Shown: positions 21,191 to 32,162 of the stretch, piece after piece
How positions within the stretch are numbered: position 1 is the stretch's first letter
Layout of the letters: each line of letters begins with the position of its first letter
From: Erinaceus europaeus
Lineage: Eukaryota > Chordata > Mammalia > Eulipotyphla > Erinaceidae
NCBI RefSeq assembly: GCF_950295315.1
Contig: NC_080181.1
Span: 33,434,441 to 33,498,440, forward strand
Direction of reading: 5' to 3'
Length of the DNA stretch: 64,000 bases
Program-made: the position numbers and the translations under genes
The notes under the pieces: generated by a model
Database searches by the model: none
What the model was told of the DNA's origin: nothing
Seen by the model: only the letters and a program-made list of their open reading frames with translations

Positions 21191-21703
21191 GATGGCTAAT
21201 TTTATGTATTGCCAAATCATGGTTTTCAGACATTTTAGGCAAATACCAGACTAGATATTGCTATGCAGGAGTATTTCAAACATGATTAACATTTATAATC
21301 AGTTGAATTTAAATAAGTTAGATTTCCCTTCATAATCTGCATAGACTTCATCCAAATATTGAAGATTTTAAGAACAAGAACTCAGCTTCTCTAAAGAAAA
21401 ATGAATTTTGCTTCATACATCCAGTGTACAAAGTCTATGTAAGTTTCCAAACTACTGTTCTGTCTTGCATATCTTATATTTTCCAGACCTTTAATCCCAG
21501 ACCTTTGATTCCTTAAAATAAATATCTCTAGCCATATAGATGATTGGTAAGATGTCAAAAATTCATATTGATAAACCATTGATTTGCTCTAGAGAAGTCT
21601 GTATAATATAAACCTTAGGAAGAATACTTGTAAAAAAGAAACTTTAAAGATGAATTTTCTTAATTGGTTCATGTGTTTTACTTCTCTATATTCCATACAT
21701 GCC

Positions 21704-21866
21704 TTCCTTATTTTTTTTTAATAGAGACAGAGAGGCAGAGAGAGAGATAAGGAGAGTGAGACCATAGCACCAAATCTTCCTTCAGTGTGGTGGGGTCCAG
21801 ACTAGAACCTGGGTCATGCACATAACAAAGCAGTGTACTGTAGCAGTGAATTACTGGCTCATGTCA
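21704..21866 (-). mobile_element. tRNA-derived SINE, group D, antisense
   Basis: ATAGAGACAGAGAGGCAGAG, CACCAAATCTTCCTTCAGTG, AGACTAGAACCTGGGTCATG and ACAAAGCAGTGTACTGTAGC. Confidence 0.8.
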
Positions 21867-21879
21867 TTCTTGATTTTAT

Positions 21880-22745
21880 TATTTTTTTTTAATCTTTGAG
21901 TAATTTTTATTTATTTTTACCTTCAATAACACTTTTTTTCATTTTTACTAATCATTAGTAGCGGCTTACATAATTATAATATTACTGGGTATAGTTTCAC
22001 ACTACACTCACCACCAAAGTTCCGTGTTCCCACTCTCCAAGCTCCCAGAGATAGCCACCATAGTTCTTAGAAAACCTTAGAAACTGTTAGCTTTTTTTTG
22101 TTTGTCTGTTTGTTTGTTTATAAGTTCATATTTATCAGATATCTCATCTCTACATATGAGTAAAACTACCTAGTAGCTGTCTTTAAATTCTTTACCTATT
22201 TCACTAAGTAAGCATAATCTCCTCCAGTTCCATCCATATTGTCCCAAAGGGCACAGTATCATACTTTTTAGACTGCAGAGTAGTATTCCATGGATTATAT
22301 ACCCCATGACTTCTTTACCCAGTTATCTGCTGATGGGCATTTAGGCTGCTTCCACTTGTTGGCTCTTGTGAATACTACAGCTATGAACACAGAGGGGGTA
22401 TATGTCTCTTTGAATCAGTGTTTGCATGTCCTTTGGATACTACTTGATAAGTATTGTTGGGGCACAAGGTAGTTCCATTTATATTTATTTAAGGACTCTC
22501 CATACAATCTTCCACAAGAGCTTCACCAGTCTGAATTCCCATCAGCAGTGTAGCAGTCTCTTTTTCTCCACAAGCTTGCTGACGCCTGTCATTTTCTGTT
22601 CTTTTGCTGTAGGCTCACAGGTATGAAATGGAATCTCACTGTAGTTTTAATTTGCATTTCTTTAATGATAAGTTGAAGTGGAACATTTCTTCCTATGTCT
22701 GTGGGCCATGTGTATCTCTTCTTTAGCAAACTATTTGGTTTTTTT
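21880..22745 (-). mobile_element. L1 3' end, antisense
   Basis: AGTATTCCATGGATTATATACC, GGGCATTTAGGCTGCTTCCA, AATACTACAGCTATGAACAC and CTTCCACAAGAGCTTCACCA are classic antisense L1 3' UTR/ORF2-end phrases. It is interrupted by family E copy 6 and resumes at 23300. Confidence 0.85.
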
Positions 22746-22747
22746 CT

Positions 22748-23297
22748 TTTTTTTGGTCCATGTTTTTTAAATTGTTTTATTAGTGATTTAATAATGGTCA
22801 AAAAGACCATAGGATATACAATTCAAACCACCAGAATTCTGTGTCCCATCCCCTCCACTAAAGCTTTCCTGTTCTTTATCCCTCTAGGAGCATGAACCCA
22901 GGATCATTATGGGAAGCAGAGGGTAGAAGGTCTGGCTTCTGTGATTGCTTTTTTTTTCTGAACATGGGCATTGGCAGGTCAATCCATGTTCCCAGCCCAT
23001 TTCTTTCTTTCCCTAGTGGGGCAGGGCTCTAGAGAGGCAGGGTTCCAGGACACATTGGTGAAGTCGTTTGCTCAGGAAAGTCAGGTTGGCATCGTGGTAG
23101 TATCTGCAACTTGGTGGCTGAAAAGCAGTAAGATATAGCAGAATAAATTGTTTAATAATTAAGAACCTAAAGGTAATAATAGAGCAGATAGAACTAAGGG
23201 TCTCATGTGGGAATAAGCTAGGAAGTATATTTTAGGTATATTCCAAGGGGTTATTACTTTACTAATTTTTGCCTGAGCCCGACAGCTAACGTTATTG
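22748..23297 (-). mobile_element. Family E copy 6, inserted in an L1
   Basis: Antisense copy lying inside an antisense L1 fragment that continues on both sides (21880-22745 and 23300 onward). T-rich sequence of the type GTTTTTTTCTTTT occurs at both edges and may be the target duplication. Confidence 0.75.
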
Positions 23298-23790
23298 GGT
23301 TATTTTTTTTCTTTTATGAGCTGTACCTGTTCTTTACAGATGTTTGATATCAGTCACTTGTCTGATGTGTGATGTGTAAATATCTCCTCCCACTTGCTGT
23401 GTGACCTGGTTATCCTTGTGTAGTTTGCTTTCAATATGTAGAAGAAGCTTTTTAGTTTAATGCAGTCCCATTTCTTTAACTCTTTCATTTCCTATGTGCA
23501 TGGGATTGAAACTCCAAATACAACTGTGATGTGAAGATCCTGCAATATTTCACCAATATTTTCTTTATATATTTTAGAGTTCTGGTCTAATATCCAGGTC
23601 TTTGATCCATTTTTATTTGATTTTGGTGTATGGTATTAAGTAGTGGTTTAGTTTTACTTTCTACATGTGGCTGTCCAACTTTCCCATCACCTTTTGTTAA
23701 GAGACCTTTACCCCCATTGAGTGGTTTTAACTCCTTTATCATAATATATGTCTGGGCTCATTTCTGAGCTCTCAGTTTTGTTCTTTTAAC
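23298..23790 (-). mobile_element. L1 ORF2 fragment, antisense (continued)
   Basis: AGAAGCTTTTTAGTTTAATG, ATCCAGGTCTTTGATCCATT and GGCTGTCCAACTTTCCCATC continue the antisense element, which ends at the SINE target duplication. Confidence 0.85.
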
Positions 23791-23806
23791 CCAAGTGTTC
23801 ATTTTT

Positions 23807-24091
23807 TTTTGTTTGTTTGTTTGTTTTTCCTCCTCCAGGGTTATTTCTGGGCTCGGTGCCTGCACCATGAAACCACCACTCCTGGAGGCCATTTTTTTCC
23901 CCCTTTTGTTGCCCTTGTTGTAGCTTCGTTGTGGTTATTATTATTGCCCTTGTTGACGTAAGGATTCCGGTTCGAGCCCCCGGCTCCCCACCTGCAGGGG
24001 AGTCGCTTCACAGGCGGTGAAGCAGGTCTGCAGGTGTCTTTCTCTCCCCTTCTCTGTCTTCCCCTCCTCTCTCCATTTCTCTCTGTCCTAT
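23807..24091 (-). mobile_element. tRNA-derived SINE, group B, with inverted and truncated 5' half
   Basis: 23807-23955 is the antisense 3' half (CCTCCAGGGTTATTTCTGGG ... TTGTTGCCCTTGTTG). From 23956 the 5' half runs in the opposite, plus, direction (CGTAAGGATTCCGGTTCGAG ... TTTCTCTCTGTCCTATCC), lacking the first 65 or so bases. CCAAGTGTTCATTTTT at 23791-23806 and 24092-24107 flanks the whole. L1 sequence continues intact outside. Confidence 0.92.
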
Positions 24092-24107
24092 CCAAGTGTT
24101 CATTTTT

Positions 24108-24480
24108 ATTCTAGTACCACATTGTTTTGATTACTATTGTTTTATGATATAAACTGAACTTGGGGAGCATGATACCTCCATTGGGTATTTGTGGGTTTGT
24201 ATGTTTGTGTGTGTGTTGGGGGGAGGTGTTTCCACACAAATTTTTGGACAAGTTGTCCAGTTTTCTTGAAAAATGTCATTGCAATCTTGACAGGGATCAT
24301 ATCACCAGCAAATAGTGATAGTCTGGCTTCTTCCTTTCCAATATGTATGTCTTTGATATCTCCCCCTTGTCTGATTGCAGTGGTGAAGACCTTGAGGACT
24401 ATGTTGGCAAAGCAGCACACTATCCACTATTCCACAGGCTCGTGTCTTTCTTATTTTTCAATGGTGATGACATTCTTACC
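24108..24480 (-). mobile_element. L1 ORF2 fragment, antisense (continued)
   Basis: TTCTAGTACCACATTGTTTT, GACAAGTTGTCCAGTTTTCT and GATATCTCCCCCTTGTCTGA resume the element split by the SINE. Confidence 0.8.
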
Positions 24481-25610
24481 TTAGGAGGCTGATACACCTG
24501 CCTTACACCTACACCTGGCACAGCACCTAGCAATTAGTGTCATCATTACTACTGCTGAAGGTCATGGAAGTAGTTAATGTTGGGAAATGATTAAAAGCAG
24601 TAAAGGCCCTGCCTGGTAACCTTCTCTTTCTGTCTGCTCTCTTTAAAATAAAAATAAAAAACTAGCAGCTGATGTCTCAGATTGCACTCTACCAGATGTG
24701 TGGTAGTGAAGGAAGGTCCATATAGGGAAAGTCAGTCTCAAGAGACCTGGGAAAATTCCAGTACAAATGTTTAGATCAAACACAGATGTTGGCCAAATCT
24801 GATAGATACCAGGAAATTGACACCAGTGGCAAAGCCTTGGGTGGGAATAGGGCCAAGTGTTCATGGACCAGGTACATGTAAATACTGAGTTCTTGTTAGA
24901 GTCTACTTCCCAGCAAGTTACAGAGGTTGGAGGTGATAAATCCAACCCTCCTTTCTGTGTCAACTATAGGCACAAATTTTGTTTTCTACTAAAGCTGGAT
25001 TCTGTCCCAGGATATAGCTCATCCAAGGTCTGTTCATGCTGACTTTTAGCTACAGCTAAGAGCAGCTTCACACAGAACTAGCAGGTTTTAAACAAACAGA
25101 GGGACAAGACAAATGGCAAACTGAAGCATAGCCTTGGTAAAAACCAAACTGTGAAGAACACTTACATCCATTTGGGCCTCTGTGTGGATGATTCAATCTC
25201 AGAGCTGACAAGTTTCCCCACTAAGCTTACGCCCCAGCTTCTGCCTCAAAGACAGAGCTGAACCTAGTGAAACTCTAACTCTCTGCCAAGCAACTGAACC
25301 CAAATAGAAGACAAGTATAGTTAAACTAAACTTATGGGTTGCTGACCTGATTTCTGATAAACTACACTGACAATAGATAGCTCATTAAACTGATGACCAA
25401 AAAATATATATGGTTGTAGTATTACTTCTTTTAAATGAAGCTAATTTTTCTCTCCTCCCCTTGGAATCACAGCTACTTGGCTTCTGCTAACAGTAATGCT
25501 TTGCAAAAATATTATCATATATTCTGTGTATAATGTCTCAACTAGCAAAAAAATTATCTAAGCTCTTTTCACCAGAAAGCACTAAATATTTTTTATCAAA
25601 AAAAGAAAGG
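24481..25610. other. Unassigned 1.1-kb stretch
   Basis: Largely free of recognisable repeats. A weakly SINE-like piece may sit near 24485-24650. No gene is supported; the open frames here are under 110 codons and show no domain. Confidence 0.4.
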
Positions 25611-25611
25611 G

Positions 25612-25800
25612 GACTAGAGATAACTTTCTTGGTAGAGTATATGCTTTGCCAAGCAAAAGAACCCAGGCACCATGTGTGAGCACCATGCATGGCACAGGGG
25701 AAGCTCCATCACTAAGAGAATAGGGCAGTGGTGTTTTTTCTCTCTCTCTCTTTCTCTCTCTCTCTGTCTCTGTCTCTCTCTCTTTCTTTCTGGTCTGGTT
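25612..25800 (+). mobile_element. SINE-like element with CT body
   Basis: GGACTAGAGATAACTTTCTTGG head, CCAAGCAAAAGAACCCAGGC and AGCACCATGCATGGCACAGG, followed by a TCTCTCTTTCTC body. The pattern is that of the local SINEs but the group is unclear. Confidence 0.5.
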
Positions 25801-26032
25801 GAAAGGGGAAAAAGTCCTCCTGGAACAATGGAGTGAGTAATATGAAAAGAAAGAGGAGGAGGAGGGCGTAGAGGGATTAATGGAAAGGTAAGAGGAAGAG
25901 GAAAAAAGAGGGAAAAGAGAGGAGGGAGAAGGAGGAGGAGAATGAGAGTAAGGAGAATAAGAAAAGAAGAAGAGAAAGAAGAGGGAAAAAGGGGTAGAGG
26001 AAGATGAAGAAGAGGAGGAGGAGGGAGATAAT
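25800..26032. repeat. GA-rich polypurine tract
   Basis: About 230 bp of GAGGAGGAG/AAGAGGAAGA units. Ser/Pro-rich open frames on the minus strand here are artefacts. Confidence 0.9.
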
Positions 26033-26175
26033 GGAGCCAGGCAGTCATGCAAGTGGTAAAGTGCACATTACCATGCAACAGGACCTAGGTTCAAGCCCTC
26101 AAGTCCCCACAGGCAAGGGGTAAGCTTCAGGCACAGTGGAGTGGGTTGCAGGTCTCATTCTCTCTCTCTCTCTCC

Positions 26176-26207
<32 letters not shown>

Positions 26208-26345
26208 CATAACTTTTTTAAATGGCCACTGGGAATAGTTGTACAGGCACTGAGTCCCAGTCATAACCCTGGTAGCAAAGGAAGGAAGGAAGGAAGGAAG
26301 GAAGGAAGGAAGGAAGGAAGGAAGGAAGGAAGGAAGGAAGGAAAG
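26033..26345 (+). mobile_element. tRNA-derived SINE, extended, with (GGAA)n tail
   Basis: AAAGTGCACATTACCATGCA, AGGTTCAAGCCCTCAAGTCC, a CT then AT repeat body, the extension AATGGCCACTGGGAATAGTT..ATAACCCTGGTAGCAAAGG, and about 16 GGAA units at 26278-26343. Confidence 0.85.
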
Positions 26346-26469
26346 AAGAAAGCGAGAACAGGAAAGAAGGAAATGAAAGGTGGATGGATGGAGAGAAAAG
26401 AAAGGGAGAAGGAAAGAGAAAATAAAGTGAAAAAAGAAAAAAGAAAGAAAAGAAAGAGGGTTAAAGGGA

Positions 26470-26725
26470 AAATGGCAGTGGTCCACCTGATTGAGTGCAC
26501 ATGTTACAGTGCACAAAGACCCAGGTTTGAGCCCCCAGTCCCCACCTGCAGGGGGAAAGCTTTGTGAATGGTAAAGCAGGGCTGCAGGTGTCTCTCTCCT
26601 ACTCGGTCTCCCCCTTCCCTCTCAATTTCTGACTGTATCTATCCAATAAAGATTTTTAAAAAAAAGGAAAAATAGGAAGGAAGGAAGGAAGGAAGGAAGG
26701 AAGGAAGGAAGGGAAGAAGGAAGGA
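26470..26725 (+). mobile_element. tRNA-derived SINE, group A, with (GGAA)n tail
   Basis: CCACCTGATTGAGTGCACAT, CAGTCCCCACCTGCAGGGGG, GACTGTATCTATCCAATAAA and about 10 GGAA units at 26680-26715. Confidence 0.88.
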
Positions 26726-27437
26726 CCCTATTCTCAAACTTGGATATTTTTTTATCTTCAGTAGAAAGAGCTGCATGATTCTGCAGTCAACTCAGTAGGA
26801 AGTGTGCTTGACTTTTAACTTCAGGGCTGTAGCTATGACCACAGGAGGGAAAGAAGAAGGTTTTCCTTTTTAAATGTAGCATTTTCTGACCAAACATCTA
26901 TTCTTCACATTTTCCCACTACCACTGAGCCCTCTAATCTTTCAACTGATAGAACTTCATCTCTTACTTCATAAGAAAACAGACCATCAAACCAGTACTAT
27001 TTCCATCATCCTGCTAACTCTCCCCTTCTCTCAAACGTAGTCCCTTCTACTGTTGTTTTATCAGTAACCTTGCTGCTTTTGTCATCTTTCCTTCTGCTGT
27101 CATCAATCTTTCCCTCCATCTGTTCATTTCCAAAGCATAAACACATAATTCAATTATTCCCAACTTAGAAAGAAATAAAACCCACTCTTCTGACATCACA
27201 ACCTCACTGGCTACCATCCCATTTCTCTGCTCTACCCTTTTGCTAAAGATGTACTGACACCAATGGTTTTCAAATTTATTTTTGTTGGTTGGTTGCTTGC
27301 TTTTTTATGTTGAAACAAAGGGACATCCGTTCACCCCCTTTAAATCATGGAGGAGGGTGTTAGAATTGCAGACTTAAGTACTTTAAGGCCCTTTTTAGGC
27401 CTTTCTACTTGCTTGCATATAGAGTCACTGTAGCCTA
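26726..27437. other. Unassigned sequence, possibly an ancient repeat
   Basis: Pyrimidine-rich prose such as TCAAACGTAGTCCCTTCTAC hints at an old decayed repeat, but I cannot name one. No gene is visible. Confidence 0.3.
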
Positions 27438-27925
27438 TTGTACGCATATAGATAAAATAGACTTCCTAGCTTCTTCCAGCATGAAGATCCCAAATATCAT
27501 TTGCTATACTCTTATTACCTTTAGGTTCCTGATCATTAAATGAACTGTTCTGCTTTGCTTTTCAGCCACCAAGTTGCAGATGCTACCATGACACCAGCCT
27601 GACTCCCCTGGGCAGATGATCTCACCAATGTGTCCCAGAGTCTCACCTCCCCAGAGCTCTATCCCACTAGGGAAAGATAGAACAGACTGGGGGTATGGAT
27701 TGACCTGTGAAAGCCCATGTCCAGTGAAGAAGCAATTACAGAAGCCAGACCACCTAGCCTCTGCACCCCAAAAAGATATTTGGTTCATACTCCCAGAGGG
27801 ATAAAGAATAGGGAAGTTTCCAATGGAGGGAATGGGATACAGTGGTGGGAATTGTATGGAACTGTACCCTTCTTATCTCACAGTCTTGTCAATAATTATT
27901 AAATCACTAATAAAACAAACAACCA
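27438..27925 (+). mobile_element. Family E copy 7
   Basis: Sense copy from AGACTTCCTAGCTTCTTCCA to CTTGTCAATAATTATTAAATC, with a diverged 3' tail. The body shows AGGGATAAAGAATAGGGAAG and TGGGAATTGTATGGAACTGT. Confidence 0.75.
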
Positions 27926-28074
27926 CAGAATTGTATTTATTTCTCTCCTGTGTCAATTGAGTATAATATGACACTTTGACTTCAACGACCCAGCCTCCTT
28001 TCATCTTGTTCATGTCCTCTTGTCTATCTTGTGTAAACAGAAATGTGTAGGAGAAAGTAGATACCTGCTTAAAA

Positions 28075-28205
28075 ACATTGATTTATTTATGTATGAGAAA
28101 AAAAGGAAAAAAGAACCAGAACATCAGTCTGGCACACACTGGGGCTTGAACTCAGGACCTCATGTTTGAGGGTCCAACACTGCATCCACTCCTGGGCTAT
28201 AGGTG
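28075..28205 (-). mobile_element. tRNA-derived SINE, antisense
   Basis: TTGATTTATTTATGTATGAG, GGGGCTTGAACTCAGGACCT, CATGTTTGAGGGTCCAACAC and ACTGCATCCACTCCTGGGCT match group C in reverse. Confidence 0.7.
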
Positions 28206-28467
28206 TCTACATTTTTAGGAAATTGCATGAGCCACTCCAGCTTACATTCCCATTGGAGTGTAAGCTCTTGCCAAGGTTATCAGTGATCTTCCAATCAAAC
28301 ACCACACGTGATTGCTGACTTCCATTTTACAAGTACTAGAAAAGGAAACAAACCCAAAACACTCTTTTGTGATAAGCACTCTGACTCCAGCAGTGAACTG
28401 GACAGCTCACACAACTACTCCATTAGGAGTAAGCCGGCAGGAGGTTCTTAGTGTCTCTGTGTTTTTC

Positions 28468-28501
28468 TTTCCTTCCTTCCTTCCTTCCTTCCTTCCTTCC
28501 T

Positions 28502-28557
<56 letters not shown>

Positions 28558-28560
28558 TCA
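28468..28560. repeat. (CTTC)n-(CTTT)n microsatellite
   Basis: About 9 CTTC and 14 CTTT units directly at the T-rich tail side of an antisense SINE. Confidence 0.95.
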
Positions 28561-28706
28561 GATTCATTCATTTAAATACATTTTAGAGAAAGAAAGAAAG
28601 CACAGCATCAATGTTTCCTTCAGTGCAGTGGGAGCCAGGCTTGAACCTGGGTTATACACAAGGCAAAGTAGCATACCATCTAAGTGAGCTATTGTGCTGA
28701 CCCCTT
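28561..28706 (-). mobile_element. tRNA-derived SINE, group D, antisense
   Basis: TTTAGAGAAAGAAAGAAAGC, TTTCCTTCAGTGCAGTGGGA, GGCTTGAACCTGGGTTATAC and GAGCTATTGTGCTGACCCC. Confidence 0.82.
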
Positions 28707-29241
28707 GTTGCTCTCAAATCAGCAACAAAGGCCCCCAGCTGAGGACAAGCAGGCAGGCGCTCTCCTCTTCTAGACAGCCACACCCCTCAGAGGGTTGGCT
28801 GCTTTGTATGGGCTTATGGAGAAGCAGTCACAGTGGCCCTAATGCCTTCCACATGCCACTGCTCTGCCAACGTGGGGATCTGGGCAGATGAGGAAGGTGA
28901 GAGATGCTATATGAGCTGCTGCCCCAGGAGGAGAGCCCACAGATGCTGAGACCTATTCCTTTCCTTCTGATATGTCACTGAGGGTGAAGCCCCCCTCAAT
29001 ACTGACTGGGACAAGAACTCCCCACCAGTCTGTCATGGAGATTGAGGCTACCAGTAAGGAGAGATTATCACCTCGTTCCTTGTTCCTTGCATTGGTCACA
29101 GACTGAGCTGCAGAACCTTCTGACTCACCCCACTGTGGCCAAGAGACACTGGAGTGAGCATGACCAGCACCCTAGCCAGTTGAGGATCCTGCTAACAGAG
29201 AATGTATGCCTCTTCCCAACCCGTGTTCCCAAAGGAGGGAA
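28707..29241. other. Unassigned sequence
   Basis: No repeat, motif or gene recognised in this interval. Confidence 0.4.
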
Positions 29242-29345
29242 ACTAGTGGGGGCAGTTGGTGACTCACCCACTAGAGCACATACAATACCTTGTATGAGGC
29301 CCAGATTCAAGCTTCTGGCCCCTATTTGCAGAGGGGCAGATTCCT
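29242..29345 (+). mobile_element. tRNA-derived SINE head, partial
   Basis: CACCCACTAGAGCACATACA, CCAGATTCAAGCTTCTGGCC and CTATTTGCAGAGGGGCAGAT; only the tRNA-like half is present. Confidence 0.65.
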
Positions 29346-29362
29346 TAGCTAAGAATATACTT

Positions 29363-29725
29363 GGGGCCTGGCAATGGTATACCTGGTAAAGAACACATTA
29401 CCATGAACAAGGACCTGGGTTCAAGCCCACAGTCCACACCTGTAGGGAGAAAGCTGAGCAAGTAGCAGAGCAGGATTGCAGGAGTCTCTTACCCCTTCTC
29501 CTCCCTTCTTTCTCAACTTCTGTCTGAAAGAGAGAAAGAGAGAAAGAAAGAAAGAAAGAAAGGAAGAAGGGAAGGAAGGAAGGAAGGAAGGAAGGAAGGA
29601 AGGAAGGAAGGAAGGAAGGAAGGAAGGAGGAAAGAAAAAAGGGGAAGAAAATGGCCACCAGGAGCAGTGGATTTGTTTTGCAGGCACAGAACAAAAACCC
29701 ATGTGGCAAAAAAATAAATAATAAA
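29363..29725 (+). mobile_element. tRNA-derived SINE, extended, with internal (GGAA)n
   Basis: GGGGCCTGGCAATGGTATAC, GGTTCAAGCCCACAGTCCAC, a (GAAA)/(GGAA)n tract at 29540-29632 in the middle, then AAATGGCCACCAGGAGCAGT and (AAAT)n. Confidence 0.88.
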
Positions 29726-30167
29726 TAAATTATATATAACTAGTTGAAAGTAATAGATCACAAGAGAGTATTGTTGCCAAGATAGAACATGAAGAGAACA
29801 GTCAAGAAATAAGAAAAGTAATGTAATAAGTGAAGGTACATACACTGGTTCAGACAGTTAAACACTGCAACAAACCAGCCCTGGAGATGACAGAATAAAA
29901 TGTGGAGACAGGCTAATCCCTGCAAACTGAAATACAAACAATACCCTTTCTTCAAGTAAAGAAGGCAACTCCTCCCAGTGAAAGGGAAGGTATGATTCAA
30001 CCACAGGAAAGCCCTTACCTCATGGGCTCTGTTTATGAAGCTCTCCTACAGCAGCTTCTGTGAGACCTGGAGACTCATTCATACAAGAATGTGCAGAAAA
30101 TTCTCTTGGTCACTTAATTGCAGTCTGTTTTCAACTGCACACATCTTCCCTCTGCGTTCCTTCCACC
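29726..30167. other. Unassigned sequence
   Basis: No repeat, motif or gene recognised in this interval. Confidence 0.4.
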
Positions 30168-30567
30168 TCTTATCCTGCTGCCTTACATTCCAGGCCCCTC
30201 CCCCTCTCATTCTCTTCATTTTATGGGGAGAGAGGTTAATGGTTTATGGTACAGTGGCTGGCACAGTTTCTCAACTCCCCATGATAAGTGTCTGTAAAGC
30301 ACTTTCACCTCAACTTGGGTCCTTTTCTACCATTATGTACCAGGACCCCAGAGCAACCTCCCAACCCCCTTCTTGCCCTCCTTCCCCAGAGTCCTTTGCT
30401 TTGGTGCAATACAGCATACCCAGTTCAAGTTTTTTTTTACTTTGTTTCCCCTTTCTGTCCTTGTCAAGTTCCCCCTACAAGTGAGATCATCCTGTATTTA
30501 TCTTTCTCTTTTTGGTTTATCTCACTTAACAGGATTTCTTTAAGTTTCATCCAAGATGAGAAGATGA
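30168..30567 (-). repeat. Family F repeat copy, antisense
   Basis: GAGGTTAATGGTTTATGGTAC, TTGGGTCCTTTTCTACCATTATG and AGAGTCCTTTGCTTTGGTGC align with the antisense copy at 1-215. It extends further (GAGATCATCCTGTATTTATC), which resembles the antisense of an L1 3' end, and probably resumes after the SINE at 30895. Confidence 0.65.
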
Positions 30568-30893
30568 CTTCATTTTTTTTTTTTGCCTCCAGGGTTATCA
30601 CTGGGGCTCAGTGCCTGCAATATGAATCCACTGCTCCTGGAGGCCTTTTCCCCCCACTTTGTTGCCCTTATTGTTGCCACTGCTGTTGTTGGATAGGACA
30701 AAGAGAAAGTGAGAGAGGAAAGGAAGATAGAGAAGGGGAGAGAAAGACAGACACCTTCAGACCTGCTTCACTGCTTATGAAGCGACCTCCCCTGCAGGTG
30801 GGGAGCCTGGGACTTGAACCAGGATCCTTATGCCAGTCCTTGCGCTTCCTGCCATGTGGGCTTAATCAACACTGCTCTACCGCCTGCCCCAGA
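30568..30893 (-). mobile_element. tRNA-derived SINE, group B, extended, antisense
   Basis: TGCCTCCAGGGTTATCACTG, CCACTGCTCCTGGAGGCC, ATAGGACAAAGAGAAAGTGA, GGGACTTGAACCAGGATCCT and TCAACACTGCTCTACCGCCT. Confidence 0.9.
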
Positions 30894-31121
30894 CTTCCTC
30901 ATTCTTAACAGCTGTAATGAATACCTACCATCTCACAGCTGGCCTGTCATAAACCCTGGGAGATCTGTGCCCTCATCTGTTTAGTCTGCTGAGGGACGGC
31001 AAATACAGGAAACATTGACTCACACAGACTACCCTCAGCCCAAATTTGCTCAAGGCTAGAAGAGCAGTTTCTCAACCGCCAAGCCCCAGTCCTTTTGGAG
31101 TCATGTTGAGTCATGAGTTTG

Positions 31122-31290
31122 AAATGGATTGAGAGGTGTACCTGGTAGAGTACCTACATTACCATGCACAGGAAGCCAGGTTCAGACACCCAGTTCCCAC
31201 CTGCAAGGAGGAAGCTTCATGAGTAGTGGAACAGTGCTGGTGCCTCTCTCTCTTCCTCTCTATTCCTCCATCCCTCTCTTTAAAAAAAAA
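31122..31290 (+). mobile_element. tRNA-derived SINE, group A
   Basis: GAGAGGTGTACCTGGTAGAG, ACATTACCATGCACAGGAAG, CAGTTCCCACCTGCAAGGAG and a CT body ending in an A run. Confidence 0.85.
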
Positions 31291-31292
31291 GG

Positions 31293-31700
31293 GGGGGAAG
31301 TAGCACAGCAGGTTAAGCACACATGGCACAAAGCACACTGACCAGCGTAAGGAACACGGTTCGAGCCCTCAGCTCCCCACCTGCAGGGGGGTCGCTTCAT
31401 GGGTGGTAAAGCACGTCTGCAGGTGTCTATCTTTCTCTTCCTCTCTCTGTCTTTCCCTTCTCTCTATCTATTTCTCTCTGTCCTATCCAGCAATAACAAC
31501 TGTAACAACAACAACGATAAGCAACAAGGGCAACAAAAAGGAAAAAACAGCCTCCAGGAGCAGTGGATTCTGAATGCAGGGACCGAGCCCCAGCAATAAC
31601 CCTGGACACACACACACACACATACACACACACACACATACACAATTTCAGGGGGCAGTGGATTTGTTTTTAGGCATTGAGCCCCAGAAATAACCTCAGT
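31293..31700 (+). mobile_element. tRNA-derived SINE, group B, extended, with (CA)n
   Basis: GTAGCACAGCAGGTTAAGCA, CGGTTCGAGCCCTCAGCTCC, AACAAGGGCAACAAAAAGGA, CTCCAGGAGCAGTGGATTCT, AGCAATAACCCTGGACACAC; the CA repeat is followed by a second copy of the GGGCAGTGGATTTG module. Confidence 0.88.
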
Positions 31701-31792
31701 GGCAGAAGAGAAGAGAAATCTGCATAAATAAATAATGATGGATTTAATAAATACAAAATGGATTTAACAACTAGACTTTTATTCTTAAATTA

Positions 31793-32034
31793 TGTACTTT
31801 TTCATTTTTTCTTTTGATAGAGGGCAAGACAGAGAGAAGAGGAGAAGAGAAGAGAAGAGGAGAAGAGAAGAGAAGAGAAGAGAAGAGAAGAGAAGAGAAG
31901 AGAAGAGAAGAGAAGAGAAGAGAAATCTGCAGTACTGTTTCATCATTCATGAAGCCTTCCCCCTGCGAGTTAGGACTAGATCCTTGAGCATTTTAATACG
32001 TGCATTCTACCCAGTGTGCTGCCACCCAGCCCCA
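31793..32034 (-). mobile_element. tRNA-derived SINE, group A, antisense, with (GAGAA)n
   Basis: TTTTCTTTTGATAGAGGGCA, an AGAGAAGAG repeat at 31830-31922, CTGCAGTACTGTTTCATCAT and GTGCATTCTACCCAGTGTGC. It is the last SINE before the 12-kb SINE-free block. Confidence 0.82.
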
Positions 32035-32156
32035 AATCAGGAGGTGTCAAGCCACCTAAAGCCAACAGTGAGTTTAGATGGCATCAGAAAAGAATTCCAG
32101 GGTACAGATTAAAATGAGAAAATAAACTTTCCTTTTTCTTTTTTTTTTAGCAAATG

Positions 32157-32162
32157 TTTATT
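32157..32162 (-). terminator. Candidate distal poly(A) signal AATAAA
   Basis: Minus-strand AATAAACATTTGCT is followed by an A-rich run and then T-rich sequence. It lies just before the first SINE (31793-32034), so it could mark the distal end of the SINE-free block. Confidence 0.4.

Noticed and set aside
26278..26345. Regularly spaced short repeats as a CRISPR array
   Set aside because: They are uninterrupted microsatellites without spacers, in a mammalian genome.
26136..26567. Long open frames over GGAA/CTTT repeats (also near 28312-28687 and 29398-29845)
   Set aside because: They encode only repeated FLPS or KEGR-type units generated by microsatellites attached to SINE tails.
1..32000. 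Neighbouring genes of IGSF9B (for example SPATA19 or JAM3)
   Set aside because: No exon resembling any gene was visible in the left half; the region appears intergenic.
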